From Chamaecyparis obtusa (Eukaryota; Streptophyta; Pinopsida; Cupressales; Cupressaceae), in the NCBI GenBank assembly GCA_027943335.1, contig BSBK01008426.1, forward strand, positions 1 to 64,000: 64,000 nucleotides of DNA, given 5' to 3'. Of the stretch, positions 46,001 through 58,722 are shown piece by piece. Within the stretch, counting starts at the first letter, position 1. Each line of letters starts with the position of its first letter. The position numbers and the translations under genes were made by a program. The notes below the pieces were generated by a model, which was not told the DNA's origin, made no database searches, and worked only from the letters and a program-made list of their open reading frames with translations.

Positions 46001-47338
46001 TGAAGGCTTTGGTTCGGCAAAGAGCACATCTTGAGGGTTCCATGGTGGAGGGATATATGGTATACTAGACTATGGTGTATGTTACTGAATATCTTCCTAA
46101 GCTTGTAGCAAAGATCCATATAGATCGCATTTGGGATCTCGACACCATTCAAAAATTTGAAGGGGAGTACTTGGTGGGGGAAGGCAGAATGAGGAAAGTG
46201 AGAGGTAATAAATTATAAGATGTTATTGTAGCTGTTAATTAATTCTTAATCTTCAAAATTAATCGGTTGTAAGTCATCTATTTATTTTTTGTACAGCTGC
46301 TTGAGAGTGGGATGCAATACATTTGTATATTGCAAACAATAAAGATTGGATGATGAAATGGATTGAACGATGTCATCATTTAGGTCACACATTAACATGG
46401 GAAGCTGTGTCTTCATTGGTTAATGAAGCTCATCGTAACAAAGATCCAAATGTTACCCAAAGGGAAATAGATTTATCACATGGTTTAAAATATTTCCAGG
46501 TACATATAAATTTGTTAATCACTCGTATGTTTATGAACTCTCGATGCATTAATTTATACATGTTTTACATATTTTTGCAGGTCAAACACAACAAGGCTAT
46601 GTTTTGCAATGGTCATAAATTTCGCATCAAAAAGTTGGATGACACAAAGAAAACTTGTGATTTTGGGATAAGTGCAATCTTTCAGGTGACTAATATTTCA
46701 TCTAGAAATGACTTACATCCTCAAGATTCCAAAAATTGATACTATGGCATTTTGGATGATATACTTGAGTGTGACTTTAATTCCTTCAGATTAGTTCTCT
46801 TCATTGTCAGATGGTATAGGCTATGACTTAATCAAAATGATCCTGATAGAACTATGATTGAACATGACAATGAATTTCCAATGATTAATACAAGGTGGTT
46901 TGAGCAAGTTGGGGATGAACCCTATGTTCTTCCAAGCCAATGTGAGCAGGTATTTTACTCAGAGGTTCCGCATAAATCAGGTTGGTTGTTTGTTGTTAGA
47001 CATGATCCAAGAGGAAGGCCGATGAGGTATAATGCGATGGAAGAAGATTGTGAACAACTAGAAGATGATGTAGATGATGATCACGAACAACAGTTAGTCG
47101 ATGATGTTCCTGACACAACTTTTCTTGAAGAAGAAGAAGATGATGAAGATGATGATGCTACTGATGATGATGATGATGATGATGATGTTGTTGATGATGA
47201 TGTTTCTGATGATGATGTTGCTGTTGCTACTGCTGATGATGATGATGATGCTGATGCCGATGATGCCGAAGATGATGAAGACAAAGACAATGACGGTTGT
47301 GGTGATGATGTCGACGTCAATGATGATCATGGTGATTA
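43074..47338 (+). pseudogene. CACTA TNP2 transposase, multi-exon with stops
   Basis: Cuts and joins the element ends. Exon 1, 43074-43277 (transposase-associated domain, CYCPYNNCKG), splices by GTAAGT to 43381-43745 (acidic linker, then PLYEGSQKTLLFVVLLLLNL). That splices to 43835-44394 (TNP2 core: VPHKVLRYIPIIPHLQRLF, VAADGVNPFGELR with the catalytic-region Asp), then 44489-44668 (VYIEPLIDELVELW) and 44755-44991 (RKFACPICGPKM). Further exons, boundaries approximate, give YEKLLDVHLFDTMYIRKNV (45160-45220), the DUF4218 region 45627-46190 (LPLSLSENFNNN, VERHLKFLKALVRQRAH) and the DUF4216-like end (VFYSEVPHKSGWLFVV, 46950). The C-terminus is an Asp-rich tail. Stops at about 43928, 44170, 45138, 45259 and others show decay. 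Confidence 0.92.
47050..47338 (+). repeat. GAT-repeat encoding Asp-rich C-terminal tail
   Basis: Roughly 95 codons dominated by Asp with Glu, Val and Ala (GATGATGATGTT-type repetition), ending DDHGD and TAG at 47336-47338. In frame with the DUF4216-like segment. The complementary-strand Ser frames and the shifted Met frames over the same bases are shadows of the trinucleotide repeat. Confidence 0.85.
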
Positions 47339-47580
47339 GTTGGATGAAGAAGAAGATGAATGACATGAATGAAATGTATAGTTATGTGATCACTGCTTAA
47401 TCTATTTAATATTGATTTCTTGATAGAAATGTGTAGTTATGCAATCAATGCTTAATCTAATTAATTCGTGATGTACTTACTATGGGATGCTTATGGTTTT
47501 TAATGTACTTACTATGTGGTTTTGAGTATATGTATCATGATTTTTTTAGCTAACATTAGATAATTGAATTACATATGTAG

Positions 47581-47990
47581 GTACATAGACTCCTTTCATG
47601 AGCATCCCACACAGTCTCATGGATCGACAGGTATAAGTCAATACACCCTATAGAGATTAATGTATTTCATAATTTGCAAAATATCTCACATTACTTGCCG
47701 AGGCCAGACAAATTGACCTCGATGTTGATGATGTGACTAGATCAGGTAAAGAGCTATATGATTATGGCCTGTAAAGTATTGAAATACTTTAAAATGTTTA
47801 AAATGTTTTTAATTATAATAAAATGTTTTTAATTTAACCTTTTTATATGTTATTGCAGATGACCCCCCTTTGCATCAATAGAGAACTAGGCATGCATTGA
47901 GATCTAATGAGAGGGTAGATGATCATGATGATGATATCGATACTCATCTTAACAATTATATCTTAAAAACTAGAAATCAAAAGAAATGAT
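47581..47990 (+). other. Possible small downstream exons of CACTA
   Basis: Acceptor-like TATGTAG at 47580 and GTATAAG donor at 47631. Then a segment encoding LAEARQIDLDVDDVTRS ends at a GTAAAG donor (about 47745). An acceptor TTATTGCAG (47859) leads to DDPPLH*RTRHALRSNERVD and ends TRNQKK*. The join is in frame. It may be an alternative C-terminus or a separate small protein; one stop interrupts it. Weak support. Confidence 0.35.
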
Positions 47991-50149
47991 TGTCATCTAT
48001 GCACCTTAATTGATAATGACTGATTTTTATATGCCAATGAATTTAATTATGTGGTAGTGAATGTTCATAAATTTTATAATGTGTTAATGAAAGTTATCGT
48101 GTGATAATTAATGAATGTCACATTTTATTAATGTGTGAATGAATGTTATCGTATGATAATTAATGAATGTTACATTTTATTAATGGATTAAATAATGAAT
48201 GAATGTTAGATGTTAACGAGGAATTTAGAGTGATGTTAGAGGGGGGGGGGGTGGGGCCAAATGAGCTTCCACCTTCACATGGTTGGCCCTATTTAGTACA
48301 GAATATAAAACTATTCTCGAAACAAAGTGAAGCTCAATAAGCTTGTTCCTTATATAGGGTCTCAAGTGTAGCTTTTATCCCATTCTCAACATTGCAAGGC
48401 TTCAAGTGGTGTTCTTATATTGGTTTCTCCATCTCCCACTAACATCTTGTCTTTCTCCTAAGAACTCTCACTGAGCTATGATACATGGATGAGCAAAAGA
48501 TGTCCCTTACAGGCTACACATATATAATGTGGTAGATCTAGGGAACAAATATACTACAACATAGAATGAGTCAACTTGAATCTATAGTTTCTTCATTCAC
48601 AATGAAAATTCAAATTACAAGCCATATTTTAGATTTAATATTCATATTTATCTTCATCATGATCATAGCCATCACGTTCAGCATTTGGTTCAACTTCATT
48701 TGAACCACACTTCATGTCGGGTACCATTATAAGGCATGGAGTGTGGTCATACCCATGTTACCATAATAATGAGTTAGCCTATAAAATTATGAATAAAATA
48801 CCTCATGTATCATATTTATAATACTGTAGGTGCACCTGGGATTAGCCTAGGCACCCAAGTTCCTACCAAAGGAACCCAAGTTGAACCCAGAGGAGAACAA
48901 AAGTAGAATTGAAACCCAGCCTCAAACAAAGAACCCGATAACTTGGCTTTTTTTAATTCAAGTTTATTTCTGAATTCTTCTCCAATTCCAACCTGATTAT
49001 TCCATATTTTGTTTTCCAATTTTCCCTCTTCCTCACTCCAAATTCAAGGATCACCACCCATGACTTATGTTGTTATTTCCTTTTACTAATTGTGCTATTT
49101 CAAGGATCACCACCCATGACTTGGTTAAGATGATGAATGCTAGCAATGCCTTTATTACCAAGGCATCACCACCTGCCATTAATGAATATTAATGATCATT
49201 GGTTCCTAAGGGTAATCGCTATTTGTGTATGCTGATCACCCAAGTCTTTGGCTATGATTTACATGCTGTGAGGTTTGTCATAAGTGGGGGTATGACATGC
49301 TGGTTGGATTATAACATATTGACACTTACACCATGAAGAAGACAAATGATTAAATAGAAAGAGAGGACCAATTGAACCATCTTGTGGTCAGTCTATATCA
49401 CATTGAGAAACAACGTCAAGACTCGAGAATCAAAACAATCTAAATTTTCTTGAAGACCATGAATGATCAACAACATTCCATTAGAAAAAAAAACACTAAT
49501 CTATATTATCATTAAGCCATAAAATATGTTTTTAAAGTTTAAAAGCATCACAAGAACTTTCAAGAAACATAGTACTATCCAAGGACCAAAATGAATACCC
49601 TCCTAATGATTATGATTATGTTGATGTTGATGTCTATAATCTATGTCTAATGATTATGATGATGTTGATGTTGATGTCTATAATTTATTTCACTTACTGA
49701 TGCTTGCCTAGATTGAATTTTGAATTGCTAGGCTGGAGAACGCTTTCAAAGTTTAGGGTCTGTTCTACATGATACTCTTAGTTACAGCTCAAATGCAACT
49801 CAACATATTTTTGATGCTGGGCAACCCACTGTAGAAACTCATCCGCAGGTGAAATTTAATGCTGTGAATCTTGGCATTGTTAATGTTATTACTTTTCCTC
49901 ACGTTTCATATTTGTGAAAATGTTTCTTGGAACTATCTTATTCTTAGTACAATGTTCTTTATTGTGGGGTAGGAGGTCAATCTTCATTTTCTTCATTGTG
50001 GGGGATATTGAAGATTTCTCTGACAAATAGCAGGTCTTCTTTAGTATCTTATAATAACATGCTAAACTGATAAAGGTGTTATGGGCATTTAATCTACAAT
50101 TACTAATAGACTAAGCATATTATTACTATGCTTAATGTTCCATTTAAAT
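47991..50149. other. CACTA region 3' of transposase, no gene
   Basis: No coding sequence recognised. Contains a G11 run (48241-48251) followed by TGGGG, a direct repeat of CAAGGATCACCACCCATGAC (49046, 49093), and a duplicated TATGATGTTGATGTTGATGTC-like stretch near 49610-49680. Confidence 0.5.
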
Positions 50150-53100
50150 GCATTTAACACAAATTTTTTTTTTACAAAACTGAACCAATGACATGTTTAC
50201 AACAAAGATGTGTTGAGGAGTTTGCTCCTTGTTTAATGTTAACTATTCTTGCACAATCCACTCATACAACAGTGAAATTCTATGTGGAAGGGATGGTTGA
50301 TAGTGTTCCTTGAGGGAAGGGGGATTTTGAAAGACTTGTTATCATTGTATTGTGTATTTCCAATATGTTTGGATGCAGGGCAGACTAGGAGAATGAAGGA
50401 TCACTCACTGATTGCATGATAACTCTGTTTTGAAGGGTCACTGGAAGAGGGGAATGAAGGATCACTCACTGATTGCATGATAACCCCACCAAACATTCTT
50501 TCCTTTAATTTTCCACAATATCTCAAAGTATGATCATTATTCTTTACTTTCTTCTATATGCTATTCTTTCTATGGTTTTGTTATCTCAGAAATATATCAA
50601 AAACATTGTAGCTGTACATATAAAACTAAAATATTGTCCTTCAATTGTTCCACATTGAAGCATTTCCTCTTTGGATTATTTTCTTCATTTGTACAATATC
50701 TATCAAAAATGGTTCCCATATTTCTTCAAGATCTATTTTAATCTTTATATTGCAATTTTGATTAGATTTTCCCTATAGTTGATTTCATTAGTATTTTATA
50801 ACATATACTCCTAATGTGAAATGTGGAGAGAAAGAAAGAGACACACTAGGTATGAATTACATGATATACCCATCATCACTCAACACTTAAATAATAAATT
50901 ATGGACAGGGAACAACCCCCTAACCTCTGGATGTTTGTTTCATGTTGGCCTCTTATTATATGCAAAGGTAGGCCTATCTTAATTAGGCTAATGACCACAG
51001 TGTAGGGGCCATAAATTATGGAACCCAAAATAGTGCACACTTGTATTAAATTAGGTTCAGTATACTACAAGGGAATGGAAACCATGCAATAGTGCCTCAT
51101 GGGGATGGAAGAAACCCTTCACCAAGAAGATGGTTGTGTCTGCAATATTTACTAGAGGCAAAGAACATAATTTGGTTCCAGTAATTGCTCCTAGAAGATA
51201 ATGGCACCCACAAAACACTTGGAAAAGATAGCACTCACTATATCTTTTATCACTCTTTTAAAGCTGGGACAATAAATCTCAAAGATTGATCAACGAATGC
51301 TTGAACACAAAGAACCATTGACAGATATGATTCATGTGTAAAATAGCCAACAACCAGTTGTTCCAATCACGGTGTCCAATAATTATGTTAGAAAAAGAAT
51401 CTATAAATCCCTTACACAACCATAATATATTCAAACCATGAACTATAAGAACCTAACAATGGGACTAACAAAGATACAACCTAAACAAATCTTGATCATA
51501 TTCCACCCTATTGTAAGGCCCAAGAAGTAACTCTATCTTAAAGCTACACATTCCTCTAGATGAAGCTCAAAGGTCAGGTAGCTGAAGCATAGCAATACTT
51601 GAATGAATATAGGAATAATTTGATGTACAATCATTTGCTTGCTTGGTTTGTGGGTTTTCTACATAATATTTTCCCTTTAACCACATTTATAGTTTGAGAA
51701 AATAAAAAAAAATTGTTTCAGATTTATATTATCCTTTTGAACTAGCACACTACCATCAAAATGCATAATCATTGGTCATCTCAAGAAAATTCCTATTGAT
51801 TAGTAGGAAATCCTTATAAAAATTTGATGCATGGATTTCTTGTGAATTATCGATTGCTATGTATCCTGCAACTATGGAAGGAATAGTGTTGGTGTTAGGT
51901 TTCATTTATTATTGAATTCAATGGTTTCCAAGATGTGTTGAGGAGTTTTTTCCTTGTTTAATGTTAATTGTTCTTGCACAATCCACGCATACAATAGTGA
52001 AATGCCATGTGGAAGGGATGGTTGATAGTGTTCCTTGAGGGAAGGGGGATTGTGAAAGACTTGTTATCATTGTATTGTGTATTTCCAATATGTTTGGTTG
52101 TAGGGCAGACTAGGAGAATGAAGGATCACTCACCAATTGCATGCTAACCTAGTTTTGAAGGGTCACTGGTTGAGGGGACAGTCAAATTCCCAATGATTGG
52201 GCCATTGGAGGACCCTATTTCTTTATAGTAAGTGCTATTCAAATTGGATGCATGGATTTATTGTAAATTATTGGCTGCTATGTATCCTACAACTACATCC
52301 ATAAATCTGCATATACTTCTCTAGGGTTGTAAGCCACTTAGGGATCAAAATAGAGAAACTAAATAAAAATCATTCTTTTTCCTATTTCCTTTTAACAAAG
52401 TATCAACTATCAATGATACAATACATTTGATGCCCTAAGCTATCAATACAAATGGCACCTAGCTAGAAGCTCATGACCTATCCATTTGATAACCACAGTC
52501 AACATTTCAAAAAAATGGATATCCTTGAGCACAAGCACCAATATGATCAAATAATGAAGTTAAAGCATGGGCTAGGGCATGACACTAGTAGAATGCGATT
52601 ATTTCAGTGACAACAATTTAGAATGCGGTCCTTTGGCGTGTATTAAATAGAATAGAATTTTTAGCATATTATTATCATTCTATTTCTATGTTGTAAACAT
52701 GCCATTGGTTTAGTTTTGTAACTTCACTATTGTATGAGTGGATTGTGTAGGAACAGTTAACATTAAACAAGGAGCAAACTCCTCAACACATCTTGGAAAC
52801 CATTGAATTCAATAATAAATGAAACCTAACACCAACACTATTCCTTCCATTCACTTTTACCAAGAATAAAGCATTTAATCCATTCAACATTACATATAAT
52901 CATTAGACAGTTACATTTCCTGATTGCGTAGAGGAATAGTCACGACCAAAACAATCAAAACTACTTCCACCCTTGCACAAGCTATTCCAAAATTCAAGTA
53001 AAATGAACAATATGCTATATCAAATCATTCATATTCATAGTAACCATTAGAAGGATAATTTTGTCAATGAACCCTCTGACTGTACCCCTGCGACAGAGAA

Positions 53101-53900
53101 AGGAAACCTCAAAATAGAGAAAGGAAACTTAGTAAAACCAGTCTATGCTGATGTTTGTTAGGGTACAGTCATGATAAGTGCCTCTCAAACCTCTCCAAAC
53201 ATGTAAGATTGTCTTTAAAATACTTTATTGATCTCTTCTAAACATTAACCAAATCAAACCTATATTTGAATCCACACACAATAACCCCAAAATGAAGGGT
53301 TTTGTATCCTTTAATGAATCTCAGTCACTGGTAGCACATGGACAGTCAAACCAGTAGTCTCCAAAGCATTCAATAAGTGACTGGATTATATTTAATACAC
53401 ACTATTCCTTCCATTCACTTCTACCAAGAATAAAGCATTTAATCCATTCAACATTACATATAATCATTAGACAGTTACATTTCCTAACTGTGTACTAGAG
53501 GAATAACTATCTAAACGATCCAAACATTTGAAAATAGTGAATCGATATCCTTGAGCACAAGCACCAATAATATCAAGTAATGGAGATAAAGCATGGGCTA
53601 GGGCACGACACCAGTAGAATGCAGTCATTTTAGAGAGTATTTGTGATCAAATAAAATGCAATGCATTTGAAATTTGTAGTCGAATATGACGTAAGATGCT
53701 CAAAAGATGAAGAAATCACATACCTTCTCTCACGCTTAGCTTTCACTCCTCTATCCAATCAAAATAAAAATGATGAGGCCATTTCAATTTATTTTTTCAT
53801 AGCCAAATCTTCCTTGTACCACACGAAGAACATGCCATTGGTTCAGTTTTGTAATTTATTTTTTGTGTAATTAGTAATTGGTAGATTAAATGTAGATAAC
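50150..53900 (-). repeat. CACTA right internal arm (inverted)
   Basis: Reverse-complement counterpart of the left arm with rearrangements; examples are 50215-50400 and 51930-52120 against 39230-39400 and 41545-41720. The module AACATGCCATTGGTTCAGTT recurs at about 52690, 53830 and 54045 and, inverted, at 42160 and 50175. Non-coding. Confidence 0.85.
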
Positions 53901-55230
53901 ACCTTTATCAGTTTAATTAGCATGTTATTATCATATCAGATAAAGTATGTTTAAGAATTGTTGGGACTGGTCCTTTTGCATGTATTAAACATAATATAAT
54001 TTTTAGCATATTATTATCAATCTATTTCTTTGTTCTAAACATGCCATTGGTTCAGTTTTGTAGATTTGTTTAATCCGTTAAATGCATTTTTCACGAGGAG
54101 GGATCTTGTTCTTAGGAGATTGATGAAGATTGTGCACCTCAAAAACTAATTCATAAGGTACCAATCATGTTTCCTATTCACTTATATTTTTGGATTGGTA
54201 AATCTCCTGATAAGTTTCATGTCCTTTCTTTTGATTACTATGGATGAGATATATATCTTACATTTAACATTCAACTTCTTTACATTTTAGAACATGTAGT
54301 GTGTTTTTTGAGGATTTTACCAAATCAACTTTTAACATAAACTGAAAACACCAAACTGATATCTTGCCCTTTCAACTTGACAAAATATTTGCATTTGACC
54401 ATAAACTGCAAGCAACTAAATGATAAATCCACATACCTGTATCTTTGTAAAATACCTGGAACATCACAAAGATGGCTAAGTGGCTGCCACCATGATTTTT
54501 ATCTACTGAATATGGGAAAAGAAAACACCAAAAAAAATCAAATAGAAAACATGATTGGTCATTTCAGAGAGCATTCATGATCAAATAAAATGCAATGCCT
54601 TCTCTCATGCTCGATCAAATTTCACCCGCTCGTTTTCTCCCACTCCTTTTCTCTACAAATGAAATAAAAATGATTTGGCCATTTCAAAACAATGAATTGA
54701 TATCCTTGAGCACAAGCACCAATAACATCAACTATTTTGATCTGTGGGTACCCTAATGTTGGCAAGAGTTCTTTTATTAATAAGATTACTTTGCAAGCTT
54801 GAAGAAGTGATATATTTTAGCAAATGAAGAGTAGAAAGACTGATATTCCTAAGATCATGGATGGACACAATGTTGCAAATAGAATGGGAAGACATCTTTC
54901 TAGACTGGCCCTGGATCCTTCGACAATTGGGGTAGGATCCAAACCTAGGCTAAAAAGATGTCTTCCTTTTTGTTGTGGAATTATCCCTTCTTTGGCCTGC
55001 ACTCATTCCTCTTCTCAAAAATGGTTATCTAGAAACTTTGGATACTATTTCTCATCCATGCATGAAATGTGGTAGTGATCGTATAAAATTACTTTAGGCC
55101 TCCAGTATTGATGAGATGTACAAGTGTAAAATGTTTTTGCGAGACTAGGATCAATTTGTGCAGTGTACATAAATGCAAGGCAGTGATTATTCTCGACGAT
55201 CGACAGGTAGCTAGGATAGTAGCTAGGACT

Positions 55231-55676
55231 AAAGATAACATAGATCAAGAGACCATCATAGGTTGTCTCTTTCTTTGGTCTATATTATTGATAGAATGTT
55301 TTACCTTTCATTAGCTCATCAAATCTAGGGATTTGAAAGAATTTAATATAATATTTTCATGACAACGTATATTATTTAAGTTGACGTTGCATGAATTTAT
55401 CTACTTTGTGCACTTGTATACTATGAAGATGACCATAAAGAAACATCTCTTCCCATGGCCATGCTTCTTTATCACCATCCTTATAGTCTACAAGTGCGTG
55501 AAGTAGATAAATTCATGCAACGTCAACTTAAATAATATACATTGTCATGAAAATATTCTATTAAATTCTTTCAAATCCCTAGATTTGATGAGCTAATGAA
55601 AGGTAAAACATTATGTCAATAATATAAACTGAAGAAAGAGAGAACCTATGATGGTCTCTTGAGCTTTTTTATCTTT
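55231..55676. repeat. 446-bp near-perfect hairpin in CACTA
   Basis: Left arm 55231 to about 55443 pairs with about 55463-55676. Examples: CATCAAATCTAGGGATTTGA (55318) with TCAAATCCCTAGATTTGATG, and GTTGACGTTGCATGAATTTA (55380) with TAAATTCATGCAACGTCAAC. The loop is only about 20 bases. The right arm has a few mismatches. A read-through transcript would form a long double-stranded RNA suitable for small-RNA production; this is inference. Confidence 0.92.
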
Positions 55677-55679
55677 AAT

Positions 55680-56250
55680 GTGCATATCCGTCAGTTTTTT
55701 GACACTTAATAATTAATTCTGACAGAAGTGCTATGCATTCGAAAGATAAAATGTCAGAGAAAAATAATTTACGACAATTGTTCTGATAGTAATGCTATAC
55801 GTTCGACAGGGAACCTGTTGGAGAAATGCTGAAGGACTGTCGCTCTTCCGACAGTTTAAGTGTCACAAATAGAAAATTTTCAATAGAAACTTTGACATTA
55901 ATGCCATATCAGTGATAGGTATATCTATCAAAATTAGGTGGCAACTATCGGTATGCCAATAATTATAATGTCGGAAAGGATATGTTTTTGACAGTTAATT
56001 CTGACATAGATTGTATATTTCTGATAGGCCGTGTCGAAATTTTGATGGATGAACCGTAGAAAATGCCATAACGAAGCTATTGCCATGTGCAAGTTTGCGA
56101 CGTGATATGGTGTCGGTAAACTGACAGATATGTCTTTTGTCACAATTTCCTATGCAAAAATGGTGACGGACTTATCTGTCAAAATGCTGACAAATTAGCG
56201 TTGCAAATTTGACAAATGGCCGTCAGAATTTGACCCCAAATGTAGTAGTG
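55680..56250 (-). repeat. CACTA right subterminal repeats and TIR
   Basis: Repeated TCTGACAG, CTGTCAG, GACAGTTAA and CTGATAG-type motifs every 20-60 bases between 55690 and 56230, ending with the TIR 56235-56250. Similar motifs occur in the first 150 bases of the left end (CGACAGAAGTTTCTGACGGG). Such arrays are the usual binding sites of the accessory protein in CACTA elements. Confidence 0.75.
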
Positions 56251-57536
56251 TAAGCATGATTTGGTAGAGATCTTTCGAGGCTCATATCTTAGACCTCATG
56301 AGAGGTATCAAGAAACTGTGAGATGTTATAGGACCGTGTTTTTGAGGCCTAGAATAACCTCTCTCCATTCTGGGACATTCAAATTTGTTTGAATTTGGCA
56401 CACCAATCTCGCTTGATGTCAAAACTTGCAATGAGGATCAATTGAAAGTTGCACCACTAGGTTTCTTCCAAACCATTCATCCTGGCACCAAATGAACTAC
56501 ACCATTAGCTCCAGTTGGGTAGGTAAACGTTAGTGACAACCCTATTTTAACCACTAAGTTAGTAGAACATTCGCGACCATGCTGGACCGAAGTGTCCCCA
56601 AGGTGCACTAAACATTATTGGGTAGTGATCTTTCGAGGCTCATATCTCAGACCTTGTAAGAGGTATTGAAAAACCATGAGATGCTATAGGAATGCATTTA
56701 TAAGGCCTACAATAATGTCTCTCCATTCTGGGAGATTTGAATTTTTTTGAATTTGGCGTGCCAATCTCGCTTGATGCCAAAACTTGCAGTGAGGGTCAAT
56801 TGAAAGTTGCACCACTGAGTTTCTTCCAAATCGTTCATTCTAGCACTAAATGGACTACACCATTAGCTCTAGTTGGGTGGGTAAAAACTAGTGACAACCT
56901 CATTTTGACCACTCAGTAAGTAGAACGTTCATGACCATGTTGTACTAAAGTGTCCCCAAGGTGCACTAAGCATGATTGGATAGCAATCTTTTGACGCTCG
57001 TATCTCTGACCCCATGAGAGGTATCGACAAAACATGAGATTCTACATGACCATGTTTTTGAGGCCTACAATAACCTCTCTCCATTTTGGGAGATTCAAAT
57101 TTATTTGAATTTGGCACACCAACCTCGCTTGATGCCAAAACTTGCAGTGATGGTTAGTTGAAAGTTGCACCATTGGGTTTCTTCAAAACCATTCATCCTA
57201 GCACCAAATGGACTACGCCATTAGCTCTAGTTGGGCAGGTAAACACTAGTGACAACCCCATTTTGACCACTGAGTCAATAGAATGTTCACGACCATGCCG
57301 GACCAAAATGTCCTCAAGGTGCACTAAGCATGATTGGGCAATGATATTTCGAGGCTCATATATTGGACCCCGTGAGAGGTATCAGCGAACCATGAGTTGC
57401 TACAGGACCACATTTTTGAGGCCTACAATAATCTCTCTTTATTCTGGGAGATTTAATTTTTTTTGAATTTGGCACGCTAGTCTCACTTGATGCCAAAACT
57501 TGCAATGAGGGTCAGTTGAAAGTTGCACCACTGGGT
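56251..57536 (+). repeat. 357-bp satellite array, middle block (units 3-6)
   Basis: Resumes the unit cut at 37851, after the TAA duplication. Landmarks at 56494, 56852 and 57211 (period 357-359). The block stops inside a unit at CCACTGGGT, where another insertion begins. Confidence 0.92.
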
Positions 57537-58722
57537 AATTGCTCACTCTCTAATTTTGGAGACTTGTGAGATTGTGAGAGTTTTTGGTTGTTACTTAGCA
57601 AGGGAGGAGCCTTGTAGGAAGGAATCTCATCTCAACTCATATTTCCATTAGCTTGGATTGAGGTTGGTAATCTTGAGGCTCTTGTTTCAAATTTTACTTT
57701 CTTATGATTTTGTAAATGCAAAGTTTATGTGTATTTGTATGGTTTCTTAGTCTGTGTATGCTTTTTTTTTTTCCTTTCTTAGTTTTGCATTTTCTTGACT
57801 TTGGGGTGTGCAAGGCCAAACTCACCCTAGGGAGGGAAGAGAGCCTTGATGGGTGAAGGGCTAGAGTTGGGATTACCCATCTAGTGTAGAGTCCTTCCTC
57901 GAGGAGGAAGGGGATGAGGCATGGATGTATGGGCATCCATGTTGCCATTCTTGTGAAATTCATTTGGGGGTCATAAGGGAGTTGTTACTTGTGTAATATT
58001 GTGAAGGGTTAATGGTTGATTTTATGGCCTTGTGAAGGTATTATGTGTAGTTTATTGGCCTTGATGAAGGCATGTTATTCTTGTTAAATGACATTCTCCT
58101 ATTTGGGTAGATTCCACCTTCACCTCTATTATTGGTCCAAGGTGACCCATTATGTGCATAACAATGGGAAGGGTATTTTGGTGTTCTTGTTTAGTTGTTG
58201 GTTTTGTTGAGTTTGTGTATTGATGTGTGTATGTGAACCCCTATCCATATTTGTTTCCCCTACCTCAGGGGTGGCCATGTAATGGCCTAGGTTGGGAGCT
58301 GAGCCTCCATGGTCTTTTGAATCTTTTTTTTGTAGATTTCTACATGGCGTTTCTTGATGGTTTTCATGGAGATAAATATGAATTTGGATAGATCTTCTTC
58401 ATGTTAATTGAGTTTATCTTGGCTTGATGTCTTTTGTGAAAGTTTTTTTAAAAAGGGGCTTTGTAAAATGCCTAGCATATATAATGCTTGTAATAGTTAG
58501 TAGGTTATTTATTTTCCTCAATCTCTTGTAATAAGATGAATAGGAAAGAAATGTAAAGGCCATGTTTGTGCTAGAAAAAAGAAATGCTATGTTGTTGTTT
58601 TGGTTCTCTACTTGAAAAGAAAAAAAATAAGATATCATTATTCTATGTAAATCAACCTATTGTGATGTCTTCTTTTTCAAAAAAAAAATTGTTGTGTGTG
58701 TTTTGCCCTAATTTTGGCCATC
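57537..58722. mobile_element. 1.19-kb unidentified insertion in the satellite
   Basis: Interrupts the unit between CCACTGGGT and the CAAACCxTTxGTCC segment, with loss of a few satellite bases. Contains no recognised coding sequence, TIR or clear LTR end; A-rich and T-rich runs lie at 58617-58627 and 58678-58688. It could be a solo LTR, a retroposed transcript or filler DNA from repair. Confidence 0.55.

Larger units (their letters stand above)
37852..56250 (+). mobile_element. CACTA (En/Spm) DNA transposon, 18.4 kb
   Basis: Left end CACTACTACATTTGGG (37852) and right end its inverse (ending 56250). TAA is duplicated at 37849-37851 and 56251-56253, the 3-bp TSD of CACTA elements, and the host satellite unit is restored precisely when the element is removed. 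The interior holds a TNP2-class transposase gene (43074-47338) between long inverted arms (about 38.15-42.25 kb and 50.15-53.9 kb). Subterminal copies of CTGACAG/TCTGACGG-type motifs cluster at both ends. No convincing TNPA-type second gene was found, only two or three possible small exons at 47.58-47.99 kb. Confidence 0.96.

Noticed and set aside
47081..47400. Ser-rich and Met/Leu-rich ORFs overlapping the Asp-rich tail
   Set aside because: They are shifted or opposite-strand readings of a GAT trinucleotide repeat whose Asp frame continues the transposase.
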